Shown here: in pieces, positions 26,642 through 34,934 of the stretch | Numbering within the stretch: position 1 is the stretch's first letter | Layout of the letters: each line of letters starts with the position of its first letter | From: Pseudomonas sp. UFMG81 | Lineage (GTDB): Bacteria > Pseudomonadota > Gammaproteobacteria > Pseudomonadales > Pseudomonadaceae | Length of the DNA stretch: 51,541 nt | NCBI RefSeq assembly: GCF_015354575.1 | Contig: NZ_JACAFQ010000044.1 | Coordinates: 3,297 to 54,837 of the forward strand | Direction of reading: 5' to 3' | Position numbers and translations under genes: made by a program | The notes under the pieces: model-generated | Seen by the model: only the letters and a program-made list of their open reading frames with translations | The model's database searches: none | What the model was told of the DNA's origin: nothing

Positions 26642-29629
26642 ATGAACATCGACGGACTATCACCGCAATCGCAAGCCAGACCCGCCGAGGCTAACGATGA
26701 ATCCCCCGGCGAGGGTTTGCTTAAGGCGCCGTCGTTTCCGGAGGGCAGCATCGGTAGCGAGCAGGCCGAGCATCCAACGCCCTGGAAACATGTCGAGGCT
26801 GAAGATCGCTATCGTCATCACTCCAACAATGGTGGCTATGTATCGCTGGGGAAGGCTATGACGCTCTGGCAGGACTTCCACCTATCAGGCGACCAGGGTG
26901 CAATGCCTTCGACCGCGCTTGAGTATGGCGTGGGGTGCGAGTATGGATTCAGTCTTTTTGGCAATTGCACGCTGACACTTTACGCGCTGGACGATCAGGG
27001 GCTGGAGACGCCGCTGCAAACCCGCAACTTGCCGGGCGAAGGCACACTAGACGGTGCCACCGAGGACGCTGACGAGGTCACGTGGCACGTTGTGCCTTTC
27101 ATGCCAGTGACCGCCTCCACCGGGGTCCAGCGCTTGCGCGTCAAGTTTGAAACACCCACAGCGGGCGGAAACCCCTGGTTGTACCTGCGCCGGGTCCACC
27201 TGTCCCTGATACTGCCTGCGTTCAATGGCCAAGACGCGGTGAGCCTGTTCGTCGATTCAGCAGAAGATCCGCAGAGCGCGCCACCGTTCCTGCTGTGTCA
27301 CGGCGCGCCCCATCGTTTGCTGGTGCGCGCGCCCGACAGCGATGCCTGGGTGGGGCACAAGCTCAGCCTGATGTGGCGCCAGCCCGCAGCCACGCCGGGT
27401 GAGTATGGGGTGCAGGCGCTGCCGAAATTGAACCTTGGCGATGGCCCGGACGATGAGCATTACCAGCTCTTGCCTGCTGACAGGGAGGCGCTATGGGAAG
27501 TGGTGAGCCTGGGCCGCGAAACGGACAAATCTGGTGAGGTGATGCTGGGGCTGGGGAGCTACTGGCACGCGCCGATTTACCCGATCGAGGCTGCGGTGGG
27601 GGATTTTCGTTACGAAATTGACCAGCTGGAGTGGGATGGCGTTATTCCGATCATAGAACTGAACAACAAGGCCACATTGACCGTTAAGGTGGTCAATCCC
27701 TACGCCCCTTTGCGCTTGCCAGCGGGCAAAGAAGTGATTTGGTCGCTCAATGGCTCGGAGTATCGGAGCACACGGACCGATGAGCAAGGCAAGGCGACGC
27801 TTGAGTACCAAGCCAAGGCTGGCGATGAAGGGGCGAGCAACAGGGTCGAGTTTATCGCCAAATGCGTGGATGAAATCAAGCAGGCAAGCCAAGCAGAGCT
27901 GACGATTCCCGTTTATGTCAAGACGCCCTGGCTGGAAGAATTGAACGTGCTGCTCGATGGTAATCCAGTTACCGATATCGAAGGTGTGTGGGTATCTCTG
28001 TTCCAGGGGTACGAGCGTACCCTGAGCCTCGTGCCCAAGTCAGAGGACAGTTGGTTTATCGGACAGCCGATCCGCTTGCGCTGGCCTGCAGAGGGCGAGG
28101 GACAACTGGGCATCACGTTCCAGCCCCAAGAGGAACGACCCCTGCTCAAGGAGGGGCTCACGTGGACCCTGACGAGTGGCAATGCCAATGGCAACTTTAC
28201 CCTTGAGGCTGTGCTTGCTGAACTGGATGTATCGTTGACGTTGAACGGAATGCAGTTTTCTGCGAATTGGGCGGATGAAGTTGAGGTGAGGCTTGCAGGT
28301 GAGCCGGTGCTGCAGGACTCAAAACATATTTTCCGCAGAGCCGAAGACTGTGTGCTGAGCCTGATCCCAAAACCCGGCAGCTTGTTACCTGAAGCAGGAG
28401 TAAACGTCTGGCTGAGCTTCGAAGCGAACAGCCTGCCTGGCAACGGGATGCGCGCATTGCCGGCGTTTGAAAATAGACGCGCGATCGTAAGCGCAGGCCT
28501 CGACTGGACACTGACCGGTGCCCAGATGAGTGGTACTTTCGGCTTGAGCCTTAACGTGGAGGGCGGCCCGCGAGCCATCACGCTCGCCAACTGCTTATTG
28601 ATCTCGCCGGTGCTTAATCACGAGGTCGACATATTTTTAAACGGTCAAACCATTAAGTCTGAGGATGTGAAAGTCTTCTGGCGTGAAGGCAACCTCCTCG
28701 CCATGTACCCCAGCCCCACGTTAGCAGCCGCTGGCTGGTTAGCATGGCTAGACTTTGTCCGAGAGAGTGATCCTGAGAGCATATTGCCAGCCACCCCGGC
28801 ATACAGAGTGAAACAGCCGATGGGTGATGAGGCTTACAAATGGGGAGTGGAGGCGTATGCCGAAAATAGCTTCATCTTTGGTTTACGACTGTTTGTAGAC
28901 GGCTATTCGCACCCGCGGGAGTTGAAAAACTGCATGGTCATTTCGCAGCGGCCTTTGTCCGAAGTGTCTGTTGATGTTGCTGGCACGGGGGTCGCTCAAC
29001 CCTCTCAGCGGCTGTACATACCAAGAGATGGAAGTGTAAAAGTCAAAATACAACCGTATCCAAAGTCACCGCTTGTGCTCAAGGAAGCGCAAACCGCCCT
29101 GCATTTCATAACGGATGGCAGCCTGCAGGAAGAACAAGTGGCGGTTTCCCCAACGTACGGTATCAAGCGGGCGTTGCAGCGTACCTCTGTTGAGTGGGCG
29201 CTATCTGGAACAGGTCAGAGTGGAACCTTCGGTTTACATGTTTATGTGGACTACTTAAAAGTACTCGAGTTGACAAATTGTGTGATGTGTTCGTTGGATA
29301 TCAGGGATGAAGTTGTTGTAGAACTCGATGACACACCAATAAATCCGAAAGACCTCTTGGTGTTGCGGGCGAATACGACGCATAGGCTGAAAGTGGTGCC
29401 TAGGCCAGAAAGCCCGCTGGCAAGAATTGCGCACTTTATCCAGCTGGGAAATCCGATGGCTCCAGCCCAGCCACCCGTCACTCCAACGCCTCCGTTTGCT
29501 GAACTTGGACGTCTGGAGGAACAGGGGTTCGGTTGGTCGCTGGAAACAACGGGCGAGCGTAGAGCATTTGCACTGAGAATAAAGGTCGAGCCATTTGACT
29601 CAGTCATAATTTCTTGTGAGGTGCGCTAA
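26642..29629 (+). CDS. Uncharacterised multi-domain beta-sandwich protein encoded between TcA and TcB
   Basis: The protein has 995 residues. ATG 26642 has GGGAGG 6 nt upstream. I recognise no named family. A Pro/Glu-rich disordered start (1-45) is followed by a jelly-roll-like part (about 50-200; GGYVSLGKAMTLWQDFHLSG, NPWLYLRRVHLSLIL). One Ig/Big_1-like domain lies at about 335-430 (KATLTVKVVNPYAPLRLPAG, DEQGKATLEYQ). Five tandem domains of about 114 residues start near 434, 548, 661, 774 and 890. No signal peptide, membrane helix or catalytic motif is visible. The 3' half has lower GC and more AT-ending codons than its neighbours. Sharing a domain with the TcaA-like C-terminus suggests an accessory or receptor-binding component of the Tc complex (inference). 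Confidence 0.85.
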   Translation: MNIDGLSPQSQARPAEANDESPGEGLLKAPSFPEGSIGSEQAEHPTPWKHVEAEDRYRHHSNNGGYVSLGKAMTLWQDFHLSGDQGAMPSTALEYGVGCEYGFSLFGNCTLTLYALDDQGLETPLQTRNLPGEGTLDGATEDADEVTWHVVPFMPVTASTGVQRLRVKFETPTAGGNPWLYLRRVHLSLILPAFNGQDAVSLFVDSAEDPQSAPPFLLCHGAPHRLLVRAPDSDAWVGHKLSLMWRQPAATPGEYGVQALPKLNLGDGPDDEHYQLLPADREALWEVVSLGRETDKSGEVMLGLGSYWHAPIYPIEAAVGDFRYEIDQLEWDGVIPIIELNNKATLTVKVVNPYAPLRLPAGKEVIWSLNGSEYRSTRTDEQGKATLEYQAKAGDEGASNRVEFIAKCVDEIKQASQAELTIPVYVKTPWLEELNVLLDGNPVTDIEGVWVSLFQGYERTLSLVPKSEDSWFIGQPIRLRWPAEGEGQLGITFQPQEERPLLKEGLTWTLTSGNANGNFTLEAVLAELDVSLTLNGMQFSANWADEVEVRLAGEPVLQDSKHIFRRAEDCVLSLIPKPGSLLPEAGVNVWLSFEANSLPGNGMRALPAFENRRAIVSAGLDWTLTGAQMSGTFGLSLNVEGGPRAITLANCLLISPVLNHEVDIFLNGQTIKSEDVKVFWREGNLLAMYPSPTLAAAGWLAWLDFVRESDPESILPATPAYRVKQPMGDEAYKWGVEAYAENSFIFGLRLFVDGYSHPRELKNCMVISQRPLSEVSVDVAGTGVAQPSQRLYIPRDGSVKVKIQPYPKSPLVLKEAQTALHFITDGSLQEEQVAVSPTYGIKRALQRTSVEWALSGTGQSGTFGLHVYVDYLKVLELTNCVMCSLDIRDEVVVELDDTPINPKDLLVLRANTTHRLKVVPRPESPLARIAHFIQLGNPMAPAQPPVTPTPPFAELGRLEEQGFGWSLETTGERRAFALRIKVEPFDSVIISCEVR
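27941..29629 (+). repeat. Five tandem ~114-residue protein domains (divergent at DNA level)
   Basis: Each unit starts with a strand of the form V-x-L-x-G (LNVLLDG, EVRLAG, EVDIFLNG, EVSVDVAG, EVVVELDD). It has a mid-unit L-x-P-x-P element and ends with W-x-L followed by G-x-F-x-L (LTWTLTSGNANGNFTLE, LDWTLTGAQMSGTFGLS, YKWGVEAYAENSFIFGLR, VEWALSGTGQSGTFGLH, FGWSLETTGERRAFALR). In repeats 2-5 this is followed by a conserved Cys (ANC, KNC, TNC, SC). The unit starts are 114, 113, 113 and 116 residues apart. The same pattern ends the TcaA-like protein (QMKWTITCTQYELLHEGTFR). Confidence 0.85.
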
Positions 29630-29800
29630 TACCGAAGCAATGCCATGGCGAACTAAAGCGTGGATCACGCCCGATGGCAAAAGGGCTTACTGAGTGTCGC
29701 GCTTATTTCTGGCGAGTTCATCCGCGACCCTGGCGGAAACGGCAACATCAAAACTGATGAGGTGACTCGCCCCTGTTATGGCTAGACAAGAGGCTTGACC

Positions 29801-32800
29801 ATGGCTGAAATGAATCCACCTGCCCCTGTACGTGAAGAGCCCTCGCCGTTCTACACTCCCCCCGCGCTCCCCAAGGGCGGGGGCACCGTTTCCATCGGCG
29901 GCGGCATGCTGTCAGCCGGCGGCCCGGACGGTGCGGCCGGTTGGCAACTGCCGCTACCATCCCCGATAGGGCGCGCGCTATCGGCCAGCCTGGCATTGCA
30001 ATACACGTCGGCCGGCGGCAACAGTGTGTTCGGTGCAGGCTGGGACAGCAGCCAACCTGCCATTGCGCGCATGACCCGCTTCGGCTTCCCACGGTACGAC
30101 GGTAGCGACCGCCTGGCGGGGCCTTCGGGCGAGGAGGTCCTGCAATCCGGTGCCCCTTATGACGCCAGGGCATTGCCGTTCGACGGTGACTCGGGGAATT
30201 ACACGGTCACCCCTTGGCGTGAGCGAAGCGGCAGCCCGGCACAGCGGCTGGAGCATTGGCTGGACAAGGACGCCGCCGACCACCCCGGTTTCTGGCTGGA
30301 GTACCTGGCCGACGGCAGCCTGTCGCTGTACGGCTGGTCGGCCTCAGCGCGGCTGCACGACCCAGCCACCCCCGGACATGTCGCGTTGTGGTACCTCGAG
30401 GAAACCGTGTCCGCCCGTGGCGAGCATGTGGTGTACCGCTACCGTGGCGAGGATGAGCGCAATTGTTCCCCAGAAGAACTGGCTGCCCACCCGCAGGTGG
30501 TCAACGTCTACCCCGATGGGGTGTATGCCATGAACGTGACGCCTTCCGAGGCGTTACTGATTCCGCAGGCGGCGTTTCAAGAAACCGATTTTCTCACCTT
30601 TACCCTGTTCGACTACGGCGAGCGAGGTGCCGACCCCGACACCCCGCCAACGCTGGCGCCCCTGCACGACTGGCCGGTGCGCGAGGATTGCCACTCGTTC
30701 TGGCGCTATGGCTTCGAAGTGCGCCTGCGACGGCTGTGCCGCGAAGTGCTGGCCTGGCACCGCACGGCGCGCATGGCCGGCGAGGCCGACGACACCCCCG
30801 CGCTGGTGGGCCGCCTGCACCTGGCCTATGACGCAAGCCCTGTGAGCAGCCTGCTGGTGTCTGTCCGGCAGCTATCCGAAGGCTTGGCAAGCCCCATGCC
30901 ACCCCTGGAGTTCGATCTGAGCCGACCTGGTCGTGCGGCGCCGGGCTGGGAGCCGGTCAACGAACTCGACGGGTTCTGGTCGCCGGCCTGGCAACTGGCC
31001 GACCTCTACGGGGAAGGCATCCCCGGGCTGCTGTACCTGGACGAGGGCGCCTGGCGCTACCGTGCGCCGGAGCGTGGCGATGCCGGGCCGGATGCCATTG
31101 CCTGGGGCGCGCCGCAGGTTTTGCCGGCACACCCTGTGCCCAGCAGCGGTACATTGGTCGACCTGGACAGTGATGGCCGCCCTGAATGGCTGGTCACCGC
31201 CGGCGGCCTGCAAGGCAGCTTCACCCTGGCGCCGGACGGCCGCTGGGGCGGGCTGGTGCCCATGGCGGCGCTGCCAGCCGAATACGGCCATGAACAGGCC
31301 GTGCTGGCCGACCTCACCGGGGGGGGGCGTCAAGATTTGGTGATGTTGCGCGCTCTGGGGCCGCGCAGCGTGCGCCTGTATCCGTCCAATGGCACGGCTG
31401 GTTGGCTGGCTGGGGTGCATCAGGCCTACACCGGGCGCGAACCGTTGCCTTCGCTGGCCGAAAGCGAACACCAGCTGGTTGCCTTCGCTGACCCGGCGGG
31501 CAGCGGCCAGGCGCATTTGCTGCGCATCACAGGCGAGCGCGTGACGGTGTGGCCTTCGCTGGGCCATGGCCGGTTCGCCGAGGCGATCGATATCCCCGGT
31601 TTCAGCGTGGCGGACTTTGCTGCCGCGCGCGTGTTCCTGGCCGACACCGATGGCGCCGGCACCACCGATATCCTCTACCTGCAACCCGACGGCATCCGTG
31701 TATTCGTCAGCCAGGCGGGCAATCGCTACCAGGAGGGTGCCTTCATTCCCGCGCCCGCTGGCGTGACACTCGACCCCACCTGCCAGCTGCAGGTGGCGGA
31801 TATCCGTGGGCAAGGCACGGCCGACCTGCTGCTGACCATGCCCCACGGCTTGCCGGACCACACTCCGCGCAGCTGGTTGTACCGTTTCAACGACCGTCGC
31901 CCCTGGCTGCTGGAGCAGGTGGTGGACAACGCCGGCAGCAGCACTGAGCTTGAGTACCGCAGCTCGGCTCAAACCTGGCTGGACGAGAAGGCCGAGGTGC
32001 GACGGCGCACTGGATCGACACCGGTCAGCTACCTGCCATTCCCGGTGCACACCTTGAGCCGGGTGACCCGCATCAACCAAGTTACTGGCCTGTGCCTGGG
32101 CAGCCAGACCACCTACCTGGGCGGTGTGTGGGACGGTGAGGAGCGCGAATTCGCCGGTTTCACGCGGCTGATCCAGACCGACACCCATGAGCGGGCGGGG
32201 TTGACCGCCGCGCAGCTGTCGCCGCCGGCACGGGTCTGTACCTGGTTCCTGAGCGGGGTGGAGCCACGGGATGCCGGGGCACAGGGTGCCTTTACCGGGA
32301 TCGACCAGGCGTTCACGCCTGACGAGGTGCGTTTCACCCGCTGGAGCGCGGGCGGTGAGGAGGTGATTGACCCGGAACCCGGCCTGCGCGCGTGGTTGTA
32401 CCGCGCCTTGCGTGGCCAGTTGATGCGCACGGAGGTGTACGGTGAGGATGGTCATGCATTGGCAGATAAGCCCTACAGCGTCGCCCGCCAGCGCTTCCAC
32501 ATACGCGCCTACGATACCCTCGATGGCCAGTGCCCCGCGGCGATGGTGACGCTGGCGCAGGCGTTGGCCTTCGCCTGCGAGCGCATCACCGAAGATCCGC
32601 AGGTGACGCAGCGCCTGGTCCTGGAGATGGACGCGTACGGCAGTGTGCTGCAGAGCGTCGAGATCAACTACCCGCGGCAGTTGAGCGAAGCGCAACTGAT
32701 CGCTGAGGACCAAGACCGGCTCATCTATCCGGCCACGCTGCCAGAGGGCCTGATCAAGGCAAGTTGCGACCCCCAGCAGTACCACTGCTGGGTCAGCCTG

Positions 32801-34855
32801 GTGCGTAACAGCGTGCACAACCTGGCCAGTGGCAATGAGTTCGTCATTGGCCTGCCGGGCACTACCCGCACCGATGTGGTTCGCCTGACCGTCGACGAGG
32901 TGCCCGACGGCGGGTTCAGCGTCGAGTACCTGCTGGAGCACGGGCTGCCACTGAATGACCCGGCGCGGACCACCCTGGCCGGCTATCAGAAAACCGTGTG
33001 GCGCCGCGCCGACGGCAGTGGCGCGTCCAGCGTGCCCTCGCGCCAGGCGCTGCTGGCCTATACCCGGACCGCGATGCTCGACAAGGCGGCGCTGGATGCC
33101 TTGCGCCCCGCCTTCAGGCAGACCTTCGCCGACCTGGTGGGGGATGCCCTGGACAAGCCCGGCGCAGACAAGGCCGTGCTGGAGCGTATGCGTCAGCAGT
33201 TACCGACGCTGCCAAGCCCTGCGCTGGCGTATGCCTTGTTGATGGGGTATCTGCAGCACGGGGCAGGGGACCCGCAAGCTTGCAACCTGCTGCGGGGCGG
33301 GTTGAAAGCGGTGATCTCGGTGGATGACCTGCGCCTGCGCCTGCTCGAGGCGGACCCGGCGCAGTTGCCTGAAGGCCTGCAAGCGGGGTTGCGCAAGCAA
33401 GGCCGGGTGCCGGACGCGGCGCTGTGGGCGGTGGTTGACTGGTTCGTGGGCCAGCAGGATACGTTGACGATGACCACGCTGTTCGCGGCCTTGGAGGCTG
33501 CCTTGAGCAACCCTTCGGCGCAAGGAGTGTTCTGGCGGGCCGTGCTGGTGGGGTTGCAGGCCAAGGGCATGCCCGCCCAAGCGCAGACATGGCTGGAACA
33601 GGCGCGCCAGCTGTTGGACAGGCCAGTGCAGGCCGAGTCACTTGCTCAGTTGCTCAAGCGTGGTGGCTATATGGCCATGAACCAGCCGGTGGATGCCGCC
33701 GAACTGGCCGACCCCCAAGACCCCGCCGGCCTCGGTGTGCCGGGGGTGGTTGGCGAGCCACAGGTCGAAGAGGCTTACGCCGGGCATCATGGCATCACCA
33801 CCTACCAAGGGGCTGCCCACTTCTGGCTGCCGGCCAGCGTGCAGGAAAGCACGCAGACCGGCCCCAGCCAACTGGCCTACAGCGCCTACGACATCGCCGT
33901 GCGCGAAGTCACCGATGCCACTGGGCTGAAACAGACGGTCGAGGCCTATGACTGGCGTTTCCTGCAACCGGTGCGGATAAAGGATGGCAACGACAACATC
34001 AGTGAGGCAGGCCTGGACGGCCTGGGGCGGCTGCGGCACACGCGCTTTCACGGTACCGAGACCCCGGCCGGCAGCACCACCCCGGTCATGGTCGGTTACG
34101 ACCCGCACGCACCGTTCGCACCGCCCTCCACGGTGGAAGACGCGGTGGCGCTCAATGACAGCAAGGCAGTGCCAGTGGCCGAGGCTTTTACCTTCATCGC
34201 CGACAGCTGGATGCCCTTCGCGCTGAACGCCGACGGCAGCCTGGACCGTGTTCGGCGTTGTGGTGAGCTGGCCTGGCGGCGCGATGCCCATCGCTTGCAC
34301 CTGGACGGTATCGCGCCGCCGCTGATGGCGGGGCGTACGCCGCCTCATGTGATCCAGATCCAGACCGACCGGTACGACAGCGACCCTCAACAGCAGGTGC
34401 GGGTGAGGGTGTTGCTTGGCACGGGTGAGCAACCGTTGCAGGCAGCCATTCTCAGTCCGCCGGGCGAGGCATTCGTGCGTAGCGAGGACGGCGGGCTTGA
34501 GGTTGATGCCCAGGGGCACGCGATCGTGCGTGAGGCGGACATCCGCTGGGCGGTGACCGGCAAGACCGAGTTCGACGACAAAGGGCAGGTGGTGCGGGTA
34601 TGGCTGCCGTTCTACCTGGACGACTGGCGCTGGGTGAGCGATGACAGCGCCCGCGAGGGCATTTACGCCGATACCCATGTGTACGATGCGCTGGGCCGGG
34701 AGAGCAAGGTGGTGCGAGCGGCGGGCGAGGAGGTCGATGGCCTGTGGGTCGGCTACGAGCGACGGGCACAGGTGTACCCATGGTTTTCCGTGGTCGAGGA
34801 CGAGAACGACACGTGGCAGGAAGTCGTAGAGCGCCAGCAACGCCGAGCGGATTGA
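29801..34855 (+). CDS. Tc toxin B subunit (SpvB / MidN / MidC), with an apparent helical insertion
   Basis: The protein has 1684 residues, longer than the roughly 1450-1500 I expect for TcB. ATG 29801 is chosen (AAGAGG at 29788-29793) over TTG 29795. The SpvB signature is at the N-terminus (ALPKGGGTVSIGGGM, YTSAGGNSVFGAGWD, GFPRYDGSDR). FG-GAP/VCBS-like beta-propeller repeats follow (LVDLDSDGRPEWLV, LADLTGGGRQDLVM, LADTDGAGTTDILY, VADIRGQGTADLLL). MidN-like (LLEQVVDNAGSSTELEYRSS, about 705) and MidC-like (RGQLMRTEVYGEDG, about 868) segments come next. Residues about 1095-1280 are Ala/Leu/Gln-rich helices between AYTRTAMLDKAALDAL and LLKRGGYMAM, where I expect only a short linker. The product would form half of the RHS cocoon and bind the TcaB-like protein. 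Confidence 0.92.
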   Translation: MAEMNPPAPVREEPSPFYTPPALPKGGGTVSIGGGMLSAGGPDGAAGWQLPLPSPIGRALSASLALQYTSAGGNSVFGAGWDSSQPAIARMTRFGFPRYDGSDRLAGPSGEEVLQSGAPYDARALPFDGDSGNYTVTPWRERSGSPAQRLEHWLDKDAADHPGFWLEYLADGSLSLYGWSASARLHDPATPGHVALWYLEETVSARGEHVVYRYRGEDERNCSPEELAAHPQVVNVYPDGVYAMNVTPSEALLIPQAAFQETDFLTFTLFDYGERGADPDTPPTLAPLHDWPVREDCHSFWRYGFEVRLRRLCREVLAWHRTARMAGEADDTPALVGRLHLAYDASPVSSLLVSVRQLSEGLASPMPPLEFDLSRPGRAAPGWEPVNELDGFWSPAWQLADLYGEGIPGLLYLDEGAWRYRAPERGDAGPDAIAWGAPQVLPAHPVPSSGTLVDLDSDGRPEWLVTAGGLQGSFTLAPDGRWGGLVPMAALPAEYGHEQAVLADLTGGGRQDLVMLRALGPRSVRLYPSNGTAGWLAGVHQAYTGREPLPSLAESEHQLVAFADPAGSGQAHLLRITGERVTVWPSLGHGRFAEAIDIPGFSVADFAAARVFLADTDGAGTTDILYLQPDGIRVFVSQAGNRYQEGAFIPAPAGVTLDPTCQLQVADIRGQGTADLLLTMPHGLPDHTPRSWLYRFNDRRPWLLEQVVDNAGSSTELEYRSSAQTWLDEKAEVRRRTGSTPVSYLPFPVHTLSRVTRINQVTGLCLGSQTTYLGGVWDGEEREFAGFTRLIQTDTHERAGLTAAQLSPPARVCTWFLSGVEPRDAGAQGAFTGIDQAFTPDEVRFTRWSAGGEEVIDPEPGLRAWLYRALRGQLMRTEVYGEDGHALADKPYSVARQRFHIRAYDTLDGQCPAAMVTLAQALAFACERITEDPQVTQRLVLEMDAYGSVLQSVEINYPRQLSEAQLIAEDQDRLIYPATLPEGLIKASCDPQQYHCWVSLVRNSVHNLASGNEFVIGLPGTTRTDVVRLTVDEVPDGGFSVEYLLEHGLPLNDPARTTLAGYQKTVWRRADGSGASSVPSRQALLAYTRTAMLDKAALDALRPAFRQTFADLVGDALDKPGADKAVLERMRQQLPTLPSPALAYALLMGYLQHGAGDPQACNLLRGGLKAVISVDDLRLRLLEADPAQLPEGLQAGLRKQGRVPDAALWAVVDWFVGQQDTLTMTTLFAALEAALSNPSAQGVFWRAVLVGLQAKGMPAQAQTWLEQARQLLDRPVQAESLAQLLKRGGYMAMNQPVDAAELADPQDPAGLGVPGVVGEPQVEEAYAGHHGITTYQGAAHFWLPASVQESTQTGPSQLAYSAYDIAVREVTDATGLKQTVEAYDWRFLQPVRIKDGNDNISEAGLDGLGRLRHTRFHGTETPAGSTTPVMVGYDPHAPFAPPSTVEDAVALNDSKAVPVAEAFTFIADSWMPFALNADGSLDRVRRCGELAWRRDAHRLHLDGIAPPLMAGRTPPHVIQIQTDRYDSDPQQQVRVRVLLGTGEQPLQAAILSPPGEAFVRSEDGGLEVDAQGHAIVREADIRWAVTGKTEFDDKGQVVRVWLPFYLDDWRWVSDDSAREGIYADTHVYDALGRESKVVRAAGEEVDGLWVGYERRAQVYPWFSVVEDENDTWQEVVERQQRRAD

Positions 34856-34912
34856 ACGGGACGTACAGCAGCGCCTGCGAGCACGGTGGGTGTTCTGGCA
34901 ACTATCAAGATG

Positions 34913-34934
34913 AGTATCAAGTTGATCTGATACT
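34913..34934. terminator. Small hairpin at the convergent TcB/TcC junction
   Basis: AGTATCA (34913-34919) pairs with TGATACT (34928-34934) around an 8-nt loop, in the 77-nt gap between the two convergent stops. It is followed on the + strand only by a weak TTTT inside the TcC gene. It may act as a bidirectional terminator, but it is small. Confidence 0.3.

Noticed and set aside
29795..29800. TTG as the TcB start codon
   Set aside because: ATG 29801 is better spaced from AAGAGG and avoids a rare start; it changes only two residues.
30872..32941. Antisense open frame (689 codons) across TcB
   Set aside because: Shadow ORF; the + strand carries SpvB and FG-GAP motifs, and the antisense translation has no recognisable features.
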